Assembly (NCBI GenBank): GCA_036346225.1
Contig: JARFIW010001082.1
Span: forward strand, 3,162,001 to 3,226,000
Direction: 5' to 3'
Length of the DNA: 64,000 nucleotides
DNA from: Platerodrilus igneus
Taxonomy: Eukaryota; Arthropoda; Insecta; Coleoptera; Lycidae
The stretch's first letter is position 1. Every line of letters starts with the position of its first letter. The notes below the pieces were generated by a model. The model saw only the letters and a list, made by a program, of their open reading frames with translations. It was not told where the DNA came from and ran no database searches. Shown here one piece after another: positions 47,539-58,180 of the stretch. A program made the translations under genes and the position numbers.

Positions 47539-48140
47539 CTCTAATTGTTCCACTTTTACTTGCGCATCATTGAGTGGAGCATTTACTATAAAAACAGAAT
47601 CTTCATTGCAGCATTTAGCAAAATCTTGATTAGTCACATACAAATATCTTTTATTCTCTATATTCTCGGTAAAATTTTTAATATTTTGTTCGATACACTC
47701 CTTATGATAATCAAGAATTTCTTCATGTTGTTTTAGTTGACCTATTTGTTGATGTAGATGAAGTAGTTGGGTAGAAAACTCATCACCATTAGAAGTGAAT
47801 TTTTTGTATGCTGATGGTCTACAAATTTGCTTTTTAATTGTATTAGTAAATACGATGCAAGAATAAAATTTAGACATACTTCCACTGTACACAGTTTTTA
47901 TTGTTCTTTTGGATAAGGCCAATTCCTTCCAAAACATTTGTAATATCATAAATCCTTCGCTTTTGTCGGACTTCTAATATATCAGCAGCCTATGTACAAA
48001 ACTCTCTATAATACATCAATAAAATATAAGCTTACATTTTTTAAATCTAAGATTCCACCTTGAGAATTCATCAAATACACAAATTTTGAAGTTAATAAAC
48101 CTAGAGACTTTTCATATCTTCGAGGAGTATCAGTAGCCAT
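47539..48140 (-). CDS. E2F4/5-type transcription factor gene, three 5' exons
   Basis: Partial host-type gene. Exon 1 is 48140-48036 (start codon 48140-48138), exon 2 is 47989-47880 and exon 3 is 47818-47539, 165 codons in all. Introns: 47990-48035 (46 bp, GTAAGC...CATAG) and 47819-47879 (61 bp, GTATGT...TTGTAG). Exon 3 ends at a GAG|GTAAGA donor, so more exons are expected but are not visible. The protein starts [20 protein letters not shown]. Residues about 8-70 form the winged-helix DNA-binding domain, including [20 protein letters not shown] and [17 protein letters not shown], the most conserved E2F signature. Residues about 88-120 are the coiled-coil dimerisation part ([20 protein letters not shown]), and [10 protein letters not shown] starts the marked box. 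E2F proteins pair with DP and regulate cell-cycle genes. The short N-terminus points to the E2F4/5 subgroup (like fly E2f2). The pocket-protein-binding C-terminus is not in view. Confidence 0.85.
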
Positions 48141-48501
48141 CGTATATAACAACAAAATTTTGGTTTATAATTTATCACAATGATAAATTTATAAAACAGA
48201 TTCGTTTAAGGTATACACAATACTCAATTGTTTATAAGTTACAATTAAACAAGGTTATAAACTAATAAATTTGCTATGACAGTAATTCGAAATAATCCTC
48301 CCATCTAAGACATTTGGGCAGAAATCATAGAGGTAGTAGAGTAGGGAGTCGCTGTTATGTGCTAAAAGCATAGAAAACGTACATCTATGACTAAAAGTGT
48401 CACGCGTATCGAGACAATTATTTACGAGCGTCTCGCGGTAGTAATGACACAGCTGCAATGACAGTTGTACACAGATTGAGGTTACTTATTTTTTTTTGTT
48501 T
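48141..48501 (-). other. E2F upstream region, cut short by LINE B
   Basis: About 360 bp between the E2F start codon and the left target duplication of LINE B. It should hold the 5' UTR and proximal promoter. No clear TATA box or E2F site (TTTSGCGC) was seen. The 67-codon frame at 48255-48458 is probably chance. Confidence 0.4.
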
Positions 48502-48507
48502 ACATAA

Positions 48508-51333
48508 ATGAAGCAAGTGGGTAAGCTAGAGAACCTAAAAATCGAAATGAATAGGTTATCATTAGACATAGTAGGGATCAGCGAAGTTCGGTGGCCAGAG
48601 GCGGGGGATTTTTGGAGTGGAGACTTCAGGGTAATTCATACAGGAGCCGAGGAAGGAAATTTGGGTGTGGGGATAGTTATGCGGAAAAAGATAGGATACT
48701 GTGTAGAAAATTACTTACAAAAGAATGAAAGAGTATTCATGGTTATATTAGAATCCAAACCGGTAAACACAGTAATAATACAAGTATACATGCCCACCTC
48801 TAGCTACAGTGACGAAGAGGTAGAAGCAATCTACAAAGATATCGAAGGCATATTAAGACACGTAAAAGGACATGAAAATTTAATAATTACGGGGGATTTT
48901 AATGCAGTGGTAGGTGAGGGTAGAAAAGGAGCGATAGTAGGTTTATTTAGTTTAGGCACTAGAAATGACAGAGGAAATAGGCTGGTAGAATTTTGCGACA
49001 AGAACAATTTAATCATTACAAACACATTATTTCAACATCATGCTAGAAGACGATATACGTGGAAGATGCCAGGAGATATAGGAAGATATCAAATAGATTA
49101 CATTCTTGTTAGACAACGGTTTAGAAATCAAGTAAAAGACTGTAGAAGCTACCCAGAAGCAGATATAGACACTGACCACAACATCGTAATTATGAAGGCC
49201 GCACTTAAATTTAAAAATTTGAAAAAAAGAAACGGAAAAAGGCACTTGGACCTACAGAAACTAAAAGAGAAAGATATTCAAGAAAGATTCGAAAAAAGGT
49301 CAAATGAATTGCTCAAAGATATCGGGAAAATATCTGATACTAAGGAAGTAGAAACAGAATGGAATAACATTAAATCCAGCCTCGACATGGCGGCCAGAGA
49401 TATTCTGGGGTATACACAAAAAGTAAATAAGAAACCATGGCTAACAAAGGATATCCTGAATTTAATAGAAGAAAGACGAAAATACAAAAATAAATCAGAC
49501 GAAACAGGAAAACAGAGATACAAAGCCATAAAATGGGAAATTATTCGAAAATGCAGGAAAGCTAAAGAACAATGGATTGATGAAAAGTGCAAAGAGGTAC
49601 AAACTAAGATGGAAGTAGGAAAGACAGATGAAGCATACAAACTAATTAGAATCAATTTTAGGGATATAGAACCGTATAGCAAAAATATAACGGATGCGGG
49701 AGGAAATGTCATTATAGAAAATGTAAAGAAAGTGGGAAGATGGCAAGAATATATAGGGAATTTATATGCAGGAGAAGAACTAACTGCATTAGAAAAGGAA
49801 TCAGACATTGAAAATGATGACTTGGGATATCCTATACTTAGAGATGAATTTGAAATAGCATTAAAGGGTCTTAAAAATGGTAAGGCGCCGGGTACAGATA
49901 AGGTGCAAGCGGAGACTCTAAAAGCCGCTGGTCAAGCAGTAACAGAACGTCTCTTCCAACTTGTAAGCTATATGTATGAGACAGGCGAGATACCTAAAGA
50001 TTTCAAACATAACATCATAGTAACTATACCAAAAAAGAAAGGCGCAGATAGATGTGAAAATTTTCGAACAATAAGCTTGACAGCACACGTATCAAAAATA
50101 TTAACTAGAATTGTACAAAGACGAATGGAAAAACGGGCTGAAGAAATACTAGGAGAAGACCAATTTGGGTTTAGGCGAAACAGGGGAACACGGGAGGCTA
50201 TCTTAGCTCTGAGGGTAATAATGGAGAAAACAATAGAAAAATGGGAAAGCGTGTATATAGGGTTTGTAGATCTGGAAAAAGCATTTGACAATGTAAAATG
50301 GAAAAAAATGTTCGAAATACTCAAAAAGATTGGAATGAGTTATAGAGATAGACGGATAGTACATAGCTTATACAAAGAGCAAACAGGAGTAATAGAATTA
50401 GAGCAGGAACGTAGAGAAGTAAACATCAGGAAAGGGGTAAGACAGGGATGTTCCCTATCCCCACTAATTTTTAACTTGTACATTGAGGAGGCAATGAATA
50501 CTGTCAAATGCAGGAAGACATTTGGAATTACTATGCAGGGACAAAAAATTGATATGCTTAGATTTGCAGATGATATAGCGGTATTAGCATCTAGCAAGGA
50601 AGAGTTAGAAGCTGCTCTCAATGAAATGGAAACGGTTCTAACAGAGAGATACGGTATGAAAATTAACAAAAGTAAAACTAAAGTACTAGTATGCAAAGGA
50701 GGGAAAAATAAATCAAAAACAAGAATACAAATATGTAACACAAACTTACAAGAGGTTAAGGATTTCTGCTACCTAGGAAGCCAAATAACGCAAGATGGGA
50801 AAAGCACAAAATATATAAAACAAAGATTAGCACAAGGTCGTGCTACATTTAACAAGAAAAAGCAACTACTGTGCTCAAAGACCACAAACATAGAAACAAG
50901 GAAAAGATTGCTCAAAACATATGTGTGGAGCACAGCACTGTATGGCTGTGAAGCCTGGACAGTGGGAGAAGCGGACAAGAAAAAGGTAGAAGCCTTTGAA
51001 ATGTGGTGCTACAGACGTATGATGAAGATATCATGGACAGACAAAGTTAAGAACGAAGAGGTACTAAAAATGGTAGGGGAAGAAAGAAATATGTGGAAAA
51101 CGATAAAAAATAGGAGAGATAGGATGATAGGCCACATACTACGGCATGAAGGAATAGTGCGGAATATACTAGAAGCAGAGATAGGAAAAAAGAGAAGAAG
51201 AGGTAGACCTAGGTTAGACTACTGCACACAGATAGTGAAAGATGTAGGCTGTAGGAGTTTCAGGGAAATGTGTAGGCTAGCTCAGAAGAGAAATCAATGG
51301 AGGTACGCATCCAACCAGTCCGAAGATGGATAA
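48508..51333 (+). CDS. LINE B endonuclease-reverse transcriptase, 941 codons
   Basis: Uninterrupted frame. Residues about 1-240 are an APE-type endonuclease with SLDIVGISEVRWPEAGDFW, ENLIITGDFNAVVGEGRKG, RYQIDYILVRQRFRNQVKDC and the catalytic Asp-His in DIDTDHNIVIM. About 450-740 is the reverse transcriptase: KNGKAPGTDKVQAETLKAAG, DQFGFRRNRGTREAILALRV, YIGFVDLEKAFDNVKWKKMF (first catalytic Asp), IRKGVRQGCSLSPLIFNLYI and MLRFADDIAVLASS (catalytic box FADD). About 800-941 is a C-terminal region with ALYGCEAWTVGEADKKKVEA, EMWCYRRMMKISWTDKV, MIGHILRHEGIVR and RRGRPRLDYCTQIVKDVGC. Copy A shows that the natural protein continues upstream through WNVRSM. B therefore lacks the first conserved endonuclease motif (the Asn in WNVRS), and its first Met is an internal one. 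Probably not transposition-competent despite the open frame. Confidence 0.9.
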   Translation: MKQVGKLENLKIEMNRLSLDIVGISEVRWPEAGDFWSGDFRVIHTGAEEGNLGVGIVMRKKIGYCVENYLQKNERVFMVILESKPVNTVIIQVYMPTSSYSDEEVEAIYKDIEGILRHVKGHENLIITGDFNAVVGEGRKGAIVGLFSLGTRNDRGNRLVEFCDKNNLIITNTLFQHHARRRYTWKMPGDIGRYQIDYILVRQRFRNQVKDCRSYPEADIDTDHNIVIMKAALKFKNLKKRNGKRHLDLQKLKEKDIQERFEKRSNELLKDIGKISDTKEVETEWNNIKSSLDMAARDILGYTQKVNKKPWLTKDILNLIEERRKYKNKSDETGKQRYKAIKWEIIRKCRKAKEQWIDEKCKEVQTKMEVGKTDEAYKLIRINFRDIEPYSKNITDAGGNVIIENVKKVGRWQEYIGNLYAGEELTALEKESDIENDDLGYPILRDEFEIALKGLKNGKAPGTDKVQAETLKAAGQAVTERLFQLVSYMYETGEIPKDFKHNIIVTIPKKKGADRCENFRTISLTAHVSKILTRIVQRRMEKRAEEILGEDQFGFRRNRGTREAILALRVIMEKTIEKWESVYIGFVDLEKAFDNVKWKKMFEILKKIGMSYRDRRIVHSLYKEQTGVIELEQERREVNIRKGVRQGCSLSPLIFNLYIEEAMNTVKCRKTFGITMQGQKIDMLRFADDIAVLASSKEELEAALNEMETVLTERYGMKINKSKTKVLVCKGGKNKSKTRIQICNTNLQEVKDFCYLGSQITQDGKSTKYIKQRLAQGRATFNKKKQLLCSKTTNIETRKRLLKTYVWSTALYGCEAWTVGEADKKKVEAFEMWCYRRMMKISWTDKVKNEEVLKMVGEERNMWKTIKNRRDRMIGHILRHEGIVRNILEAEIGKKRRRGRPRLDYCTQIVKDVGCRSFREMCRLAQKRNQWRYASNQSEDG

Positions 51334-51363
51334 ATTAATGACGAAGAAAGTAGCTGCACTTAA

Positions 51364-51955
51364 ACATGATATTTATAATAAGCAACTACAAGCATTGGAG
51401 GGGCAATATTCTCGAATAATGGTAATTGCGTGAAAGCATTTACTGGAAAACTATTATTTCGGCAAATGTCTAAGTGTTGGGGGATCTTGGCAGCCATAGG
51501 TTGCTTAACCCCCTTCAATAAATCTCAGTGAAAAAGGGCATAATATTAGAAAGCAATAGAAGGAACATGATATTTATTATAAGCAACTACAAGCATTGGA
51601 TGGGCAATATTCTCGAATTATGGTAATTGCGTGAAAGCATTTACTGCAAAACTATTATTTCGGCAAATGTCTAAGTGTTGGGGGATCTTGGCAGCCACAG
51701 GTTGCTTAACCCCCTTCAATAAATCTCAGTGAAAAGGGCATAATATTAGAAAGCAATAGAAGAAACATGATATTTATTATAAGCAACTACAAGCATTGGA
51801 TGGGCAATATTCTCGAATTATGGTAATTGCGTGAAAGCATTTACTGGAAAACTGTTATTTCGGCAAATGTCGAAGTGTTGGGGATCTTGGCAGCCACAGG
51901 TTGTAACCCCTTCAATAAATCTCTGTGAAATAGGGCATAATATTAAAAACAATAT
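51364..51955 (+). repeat. Three tandem ~200-bp units in the LINE B 3' region
   Basis: Units start ACATGATATTTAT at 51364, 51565 and 51765. Each contains GCATTTACTG, TTTCGGCAAATGTC, and AAGTGTTGGGGGATCTTGG followed by CAGCCACAGGTTGCTTAAC. The units differ by only a few bases, so the triplication is recent. Copy A has a single unit at the same place. A diverged fourth unit lies at about 52095-52270. Confidence 0.9.
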
Positions 51956-51959
51956 AAGG

Positions 51960-52770
51960 GAACTGAGCTGTATTACTGTGTGAGAATTTCAGGGAACCAT
52001 GTAGGTTAGTTTAGAAAAGAAATAAGTGCAAGTACGTGTCCAACCAGTTTTGAGACGGGAAACCCAATGACGAAAAAATAAGCGCAGACAAATCTGATGA
52101 TTATTATAAACAACTAGTTGTTTGTTGTGAAATATCTGAAACTAATGTTGACTGTGCGAAAAGACATATTGGAAAAAATATTAAATCAGTAAATGTTCAA
52201 GTGCTGTGGGAACTTGGCAGCCACAGGCTGCTTACCCTCCCTTCGCAACCACTGAATGTCGGAGAAATAGGATATATAATTGTAAAACAATAGAAGGTGA
52301 CCGAACTGCATCTAACAAGAAAGAACGGCACCTATGATGAAAGACAACAAACATAGAACAAAAAGTTGTTGAAAGCGTATGTGTGGAGCACAGCACAGAC
52401 AATATGCTTACGAAATACGAGCAGTCTGAAAAGCAGACAGAAGAACAGTAGCGGCCTTTGAAATGCCGTGCTTCAGATGTTCGAGGATGGACGGACAAAG
52501 TTAATAACAAATAGGTTATAGAAACAGTAAGGGAACAAGGATATCTTTGGGAAAAATATGAGAAGTAGAAGGGCATAATACGTTCTAAGGCAGTTTTGGG
52601 GAATAGTATGTGATATATGACAAGCAGAGATAGGAAAAAAGAGGCGGATGTAGACCTAGATCAGATAGTGATAGATGCAGACTGTGCAAATTTCGGGGAA
52701 ATCTGTAGGTTAGTTCAGAATAGGAAACAATGATGGTACGCGTCTAACCAGTTTCAGGACTGAAGACCCA
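51960..52770 (+). repeat. Duplicated LINE C-terminal coding remnants in the 3' region
   Basis: About 51985-52075 (GAATTTCAGGGAACCATGTAG...) resembles the end of the frame at 51254-51330. About 52300-52770 (CTAACAAGAAAGAACGGCACC...GGACGGACAAAG...) resembles 50850-51330. Both are full of stops. Matching remnants occur in the same order in copy A (46155-46280 and 46490-46980). Confidence 0.8.
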
Positions 52771-52810
52771 ATGATGATGATGACATAAATTGCATAAGAT
52801 CTGTGTTAAA

Positions 52811-53838
52811 GCGTTGATTGAGATATTAGGAAGATATTGAACCGCTGCCAAATAAATCGTAGCTCCTAAATGTTAGAATTCATTGATGACTCCACGTCGG
52901 GCCATCTCTGAATTCTGACATCAACTAAATATAGCCAAAAGTGGTTAAAAGACGCTCGTGACATCTATAGCTCAGAAGCTACTTTTATGAAAATCAAGTG
53001 ATTGCTGCATTGAGTGACTTGGTTTGCAGTCTGGCTGAATATCAATTTTAAGAACTTTTCAACGAACTTCGTTCGTCTATGAAATCTATTTGTCTGTGTG
53101 TCTGTCTGTCTGTGTGTCAGAGGCCTTTTTAATGGTCGGACATCAATGTGTGATACATCAATCGATTCAGCTCGGTGTCCAGAGCTTAAGTTTTGATGTC
53201 AGTTAAAATCGGGCCACGGGGACGCTGAGCCCCCGGGAAAATCTACAGGGATAATTAAAATTTTAAATAAGTTCAAAATCAATATGCGACACATATTTGA
53301 ACAATTTATGGCATTTCATGCCAATTATTCCAATATTATAGACATTGTTTAAACTTAAATTTTGATTACCTAAAATAATTAGATTCATATAAAAAAAAAA
53401 AATTTCTTATCTTATTGATAACTAATATATAGCTTTTAAAATATTTATTCAATAAAATAAAATATATTAAAATGTCTCTTTTGTTGTTTATAAATTTTTG
53501 TATTTTATTTGAATACTTATAATTATTACAACATAATAATTTTAATTTCTTTAAATTGTTTTAAAGTAAATCTACATTTGGAAGTTCGTTGCGACAATGC
53601 CTTGCATTTTCAACTTGTTTAATCTGAATATTGGTTTATAATCAGTTTGTGTTTATAATATCTGTGCCTGCATATCCAAATTTTAGTTTGTAAAAGTTTT
53701 AAAAGACATTGTAGTTTATTTTAATTTATTTATAGAATTAAAACTGGTGGCAATATAAAAATTCCAGATTTTATATAATGATACACCATTAAAGGTGTGT
53801 ATTGACTATTGACTTAGATGTTGAACCTCAATCAATGC
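52811..53838. mobile_element. Interval bounded by short inverted repeats, about 1.0 kb
   Basis: The left end GCGTTGATTGAG (52811) is mirrored by CTCAATCAATGC-type sequence ending at 53838 (minus strand GCATTGATTGAGGTTCAA). No coding content. A CTGT-rich simple stretch lies near 53090-53120. Possibly a non-autonomous element of the same family as the P-like transposon to its right. No clear target duplication. Confidence 0.4.
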
Positions 53839-54039
53839 TTAGATACACATTATTCAAACATTCTAATAAACAATTCATATTATCTGTTGATCAATTGCAA
53901 AGTTGTACCAGGTTGTTTGAAAGTACTAGCGTTGATTGAGGTATACTTCAGTAAATGGTATAATATATAATATAAATGCTACTTTTAGGTTGAATCCTTT
54001 TATGTATTACATGGTGTTTTGAAGTTGAGTAGTTTAACA

Positions 54040-54307
54040 ATGAGTACAACTGCCTGTCATCGTCGTATATACAAAAGCTGTGGAACCTCTCGAAGGGTTA
54101 GTGCATTAACCTTTTATACATTTCCCGTTAACGATAAAAATCGTTGTAAACAATGGTTATATAACTGCGGTAATTCAGCCCTGTTAGAGGTGGAATTAAA
54201 AGGAAAATGCATATGTAAAAACACTTTGATTCGAGTTCTTTTAGTGTTCCCTCACTACCTAAAAGAGGATTGAATCATAATGCAGTGCCTTTAATATTTG
54301 AAGAAAA
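54040..54307 (+). pseudogene. THAP zinc-finger exon of the P-like transposase
   Basis: Starts MSTTACHRRIYKSCGTSRRV and contains LTFYTFPVNDKNRCKQWL, the usual THAP F-x-FP...R...W core. It then reaches KCICK. A one-base loss near 54222 shifts the frame to KHFDSSSFSVPSLPKRGLNH and AVPLIFEEK, the expected C-x2-H end of the THAP domain. THAP domains bind the transposon ends. The exon is followed by AAAAAG then GCAAGT, a donor with GC in place of GT. Confidence 0.75.
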
Positions 54308-54689
54308 AGGCAAGTTTCTGTTTGAAATTTTTGTGTTATATAGTCAGGGGTTCCCAACAGGTTTTTAAAGGGCGTACTTTAATTACCTTTTAACTTTTTA
54401 ATCTTAATTGCCTTGATTTAAGTCGAGACTGATATGATTTTTGCAATACTTTAAAATGCCTTGTTTAAATTATATCGATTTGAACTTCATCTGAACTTTT
54501 TAATAGTGACAATATTGCTCTCAGAAACAATGGAAGTTGCAAAGTCGGTTATTTGAGAAAAAAGTTGCATATTTTAAAGATGATTAAATGACATCACCAT
54601 ATGTGAAATTTTCCGTTCAGACAACACTTGTCAGAAAAACACCAGTAATTCAGACCAATTGTTTTGATACACAAATTACCTGTTATTTA

Positions 54690-55075
54690 ATATACACCAC
54701 ATACAGTTTGGCAGAGCATTTTGTACAAACACTTAAAAACAAACTTACATGTCTGTATTGGATTACTAATAAATCTCCAGCAGATTTAGTTTTCAACTAT
54801 TTGGTTAAAACTAGGTTTGACTTAATGAAACCTCCCACATCAAAAAGAATAACTACATCATTTGAAGCTTGTAAGCAATTTCAATAGGGTGATAGGGTTG
54901 CCGTCAGAAATTATTCAAATCCAAATACCAAATGGCAATGGGGTTCTGTTAAAAATAGAGATGGAATCTTGCTCTATTCAGTGGTATTAGACGATGGCCG
55001 AACATGGAAACGCCATGTAGACCAAATGCGTGTGGTAGAGGAAATCACAAGTGATACACAATATATGAACTACTA
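54690..55075 (+). pseudogene. Ty3/gypsy integrase C-terminal fragment
   Basis: Plus-strand fragment reading SLAEHFVQTLKNKLTCLYWI, NKSPADLVFNYLVKTRFDLM and KPPTSKRITTSFEACKQFQ, then a stop at 54885-54887. It continues GDRVAVRNYSNPNTKWQWGS and VVLDDGRTWKRHVDQMRVV. This is the end of a gypsy integrase with its GPY/F-type module. It is different in sequence from the gypsy fragment at 21.6-23.2 kb. It sits between the THAP exon and the transposase body. Confidence 0.8.
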
Positions 55076-55765
55076 AAGTATGTGTTAATTTATTTTTCCC
55101 TACAAGTTTCCACCTCAACCATGTGATACAAATTTATTGATCAGTTTTTAACAATAATCATACTAACGAAATGTAGAAACATCAAGTGCTATATATTATA
55201 GTGAATCTTGTATTCAAAGTGATTGTAAAATATTAAGTAAAAGATCTAGGGCTACATTTAAAAAAAATTAAGTTGATAGTGGTCTTGGAGAAACGAAATG
55301 TCAGATTTTAAATTTATTGTTGCTTCAGTTATTACAAATATTAGTACAAACGCGTTACCCGAGAAAACAGAAAAATAATTTCAAACTGCCAAACTTAAAG
55401 ATTGTAAATTTAACGTAGCTAAAAAGTAATTTGAATAGGTTTTTCCTATTAGAGTATTAGTTATATAATTATATTATTCAAATAGGTTCACTAAATGTAA
55501 TCCTGAAAAGTAATTTAAAATTGTTAATTTTTAATATTTGTAGCTTTAAGCACATCCCTTATTTGTCAATTATTAAAGGAAATTGCTGTCAAGACTGTGT
55601 CTCTTTGTTCTACTCGAACATTCATGTACCGTTGTTTATTGAAAAGTCCCTATTAAAAAGTAGCCACTCCGTATACCATGGTTAATAAAAACTTCCTTAA
55701 CTAATATTCTTGCACTACGTTTATGTCGGGGAGTACTATGATTAATATGTTTTTCTTGTTTTAGA
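55076..55765. other. Remainder of the P-element intron, non-coding
   Basis: AT-rich. It may contain the 3' non-coding part of the gypsy fragment. It ends in a good splice acceptor, TTTTTCTTGTTTTAG at 55751-55765. Confidence 0.4.
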
Positions 55766-58180
55766 TTCAAGTATTACCTCGATACAGAATGTCAACGTTA
55801 ATCAGCAACTGTCAACAGAATTGACTGTATTGAAAACTGCAAATGTACGTACCTACAGTGCTTATAGAAAGAGTGATAGTGATTCTTCTGACTCCATTGA
55901 CAATATATAGATAAATCAAATATTAGCTGCTCTTTAACAACTGCAAACAAGTACACGGAGAGTGTTGCTTTGGAGGTGGCTTCTATTAATGAATCTACTA
56001 GTTTATTGACCATGCCAAGATCACCTGGCTCTACCCCAAGGAAAAACAAACTGAGAGTAAAAATTATCCAATTACGAAGAACAGTGAAAAGATAACAAGC
56101 AAGAAATTCCAGGTTAAAGAAAAAATGTTTGAGTTTATCCATAACAACTATTCTAGGAAAACAAATGGCAAAGAAATCACAGTCTGTGAAAACCTTTGTT
56201 TGTATGCAATGTTTTCACAAAAACAGAGCTAAATGGACAATTGCAGAAAGGCAATCGGCTCTATCTTTGTATTATAGATCACCGGGACTTTATAAATTCA
56301 TGTGTAACAGTTTGCAATTTGTATTACGTAGTGTATCAACCATTCAATCATGGTTAAAAATATTTAATTTGAAATCTGGAGTGAATACCGTACTCAGTCG
56401 AAAATTGCAATTAAAAGTAAAGACCGTGGCTGAACAAGAGAAGCAATATGTAGTGCTTTGTGATGAAATAAAGCTCAAGAAAGATCTTGCTTACACTAAA
56501 TATCAAGATATAATTGAGGGATTTGAGGACTTGGGAACTTTGAGTCGGACGTCAGAATTTGCAGATCATAGGCTATTGTTTTATCTGAGAGGGCTTCTGT
56601 TTAATTGGAAAATGCCATTCTGCTATTTTGTTTATAATGGGCCAATACACAGTAATGATCTCTTAATATTAATATTGGAAGTTGTTAGAAAACTGTTTAG
56701 AATAGCTCTTTCACCACGTGTTATAGTGCCTGATCTAGGTTCAAACAACAGACGTGCAATCAAGAAACTAGGTGCTACCAAGACCGACCCAAAATTATTG
56801 TAGATAGTAAGGTCATTTGTATAATTTGGGACCCTCCCCATTTATTGAAATGTTTACGAAACAATATTATGAATGCTGAATTGGATGTTTATGTTGATAA
56901 TCAAAAAATGTGGTGGACAGATTTTACACAAAAATATGAACTAGATAAGCATAGTAACATTTCAAGAGCAGTGGTTAAAATTACAGATGTGCATGTAAAT
57001 CCAACAACATGTCAACGAATGCGAGTAAAATATGCTGCACAAGTATTTAGTAACTCTGTAGCAGCTGCAATTGTTGCATGTGTTTCTACCCTTCAGTTGA
57101 AGATGATACTGCACTTAATACTACGCTGTTTTTTAAAGCTATAAATAATATATTCGATTGTTTAAACAGCACAACAGTAAACAATCCCAATCCATTCAGA
57201 TGTGCTCTTTCAATTAATAAATCTCAGCCCAGTGACACATTAAAACACGCCTTAGAATACTACAAAACTATAAAAAAATTTTAAAATGGAAAGGAGTATC
57301 ACAAAATATCATGCATTGAAGGTTTTCAGTGGACCATAAAGGCCATTTTATTGTTATGGGAACAACTACAACAGGAAGGATGCAAATATTTTATAACATC
57401 TTGAATCAATTAAGACCCTGTTCAGAATGCCTTTTCAGTTATCAGAACATGTGGAGGTTACAAACCGCAGCCGAGTGTAAAAGACTTTCATACTGCACTG
57501 CAACATAATATGCGAATCAGATTGCAAATGCCAGTAACTCGAGCAACTGTGAAATTGATAGTGATGAGTTACTTGTTCGCAAAATAAATGACAAAGAACT
57601 AGAAATAGATATAAACATGGCCTCCATCTCTCATGCAGAACTTGCTTTGACTACAGTTATTGGACAACCTCCCAGTCTACATCAAGGACCCTAGCAACCT
57701 GTATAAACAGTGAAACCGCTTTAGAAACTAGCACCAATGTGTTTATCGCTGGTTATTTGTGTCGCTATTTATTTAAAAAAGTAAAGTACGACATTTGTGA
57801 AAAAACATTAATGAAAGATTCTAACAGTGATAGATTTTAATGAACTACTCCTTTTAAATAGAGATTATGTGGCAAAGGGAATCCTAATCAATCACTTAGA
57901 GCGACTATCAAATTAACTGTGTGAGGTGGTTACATTTTTGTCGAATTCATTTAATAACTATTTTACTCTTTATAAGACTGAAAATGCAGTTCACAAAAAA
58001 TTCAAAATAGTATATTAACAAAATTACAATTAGACTTCCCAGACTGGTTGAACCAGTGCAAGGAACACAGATTACTTATTTTAGAGCAGTTAATTAAAAT
58101 TAAATTATATAGAGGTTTAAAGTGGCTAATGTCTTCAAATAATAAAAATTATTCAAGCACTACAAAATCTCATAGAAAAG
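55766..58180 (+). pseudogene. P-element transposase body, frameshifted
   Basis: Follows the acceptor at 55765. It begins with DSSITSIQNVNVNQQLSTEL, then a coiled-coil remnant KNKLRVKIIQLRRTVK (about 56040). The main domain (56129-56803) has KWTIAERQSALSLYYRSPGL, SVSTIQSWLKIFNLKSG, VVLCDEIKLKKDL (catalytic-type Asp), YQDIIEGFEDLGTLSRTSEF, LFYLRGLLFNWKMPFCYF and VIVPDLGSNNRRAIKKLG. A stop at 56801-56803 follows. The frame then continues with PPHLLKCLRNNIMNAELD (56845-57144), FRCALSINKSQPSDTLKHAL (57078-57284) and the hallmark LNQDPVQNAFSVIRTCGGYK (about 57405-57465). Further remnants, such as VFIAGYLCRYLFKKVK near 57740, reach 58180. Many stops; no active protein. Confidence 0.85.

Larger units (their letters stand above)
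48508..52782 (+). mobile_element. LINE copy B, 5'-truncated with an intact main frame
   Basis: APE-endonuclease LINE. Homology with copy A begins exactly at ATGAAGCAAGT (48508). The flanks share ACATAAAT at 48502-48509 and 52783-52790, which I read as the target duplication. The 3' end is ATGATGATGATG (52771-52782), a microsatellite tail like copy A's. Parts: main frame 48508-51333, three ~200-bp units 51364-51955, a short coding remnant about 51970-52080, a diverged fourth unit about 52095-52270, a longer coding remnant about 52300-52770, tail. The clade is not assigned with certainty. Confidence 0.9.

Noticed and set aside
48831..50978. Minus-strand frames of 64-176 codons inside LINE B
   Set aside because: Antisense shadows of the intact plus-strand frame.
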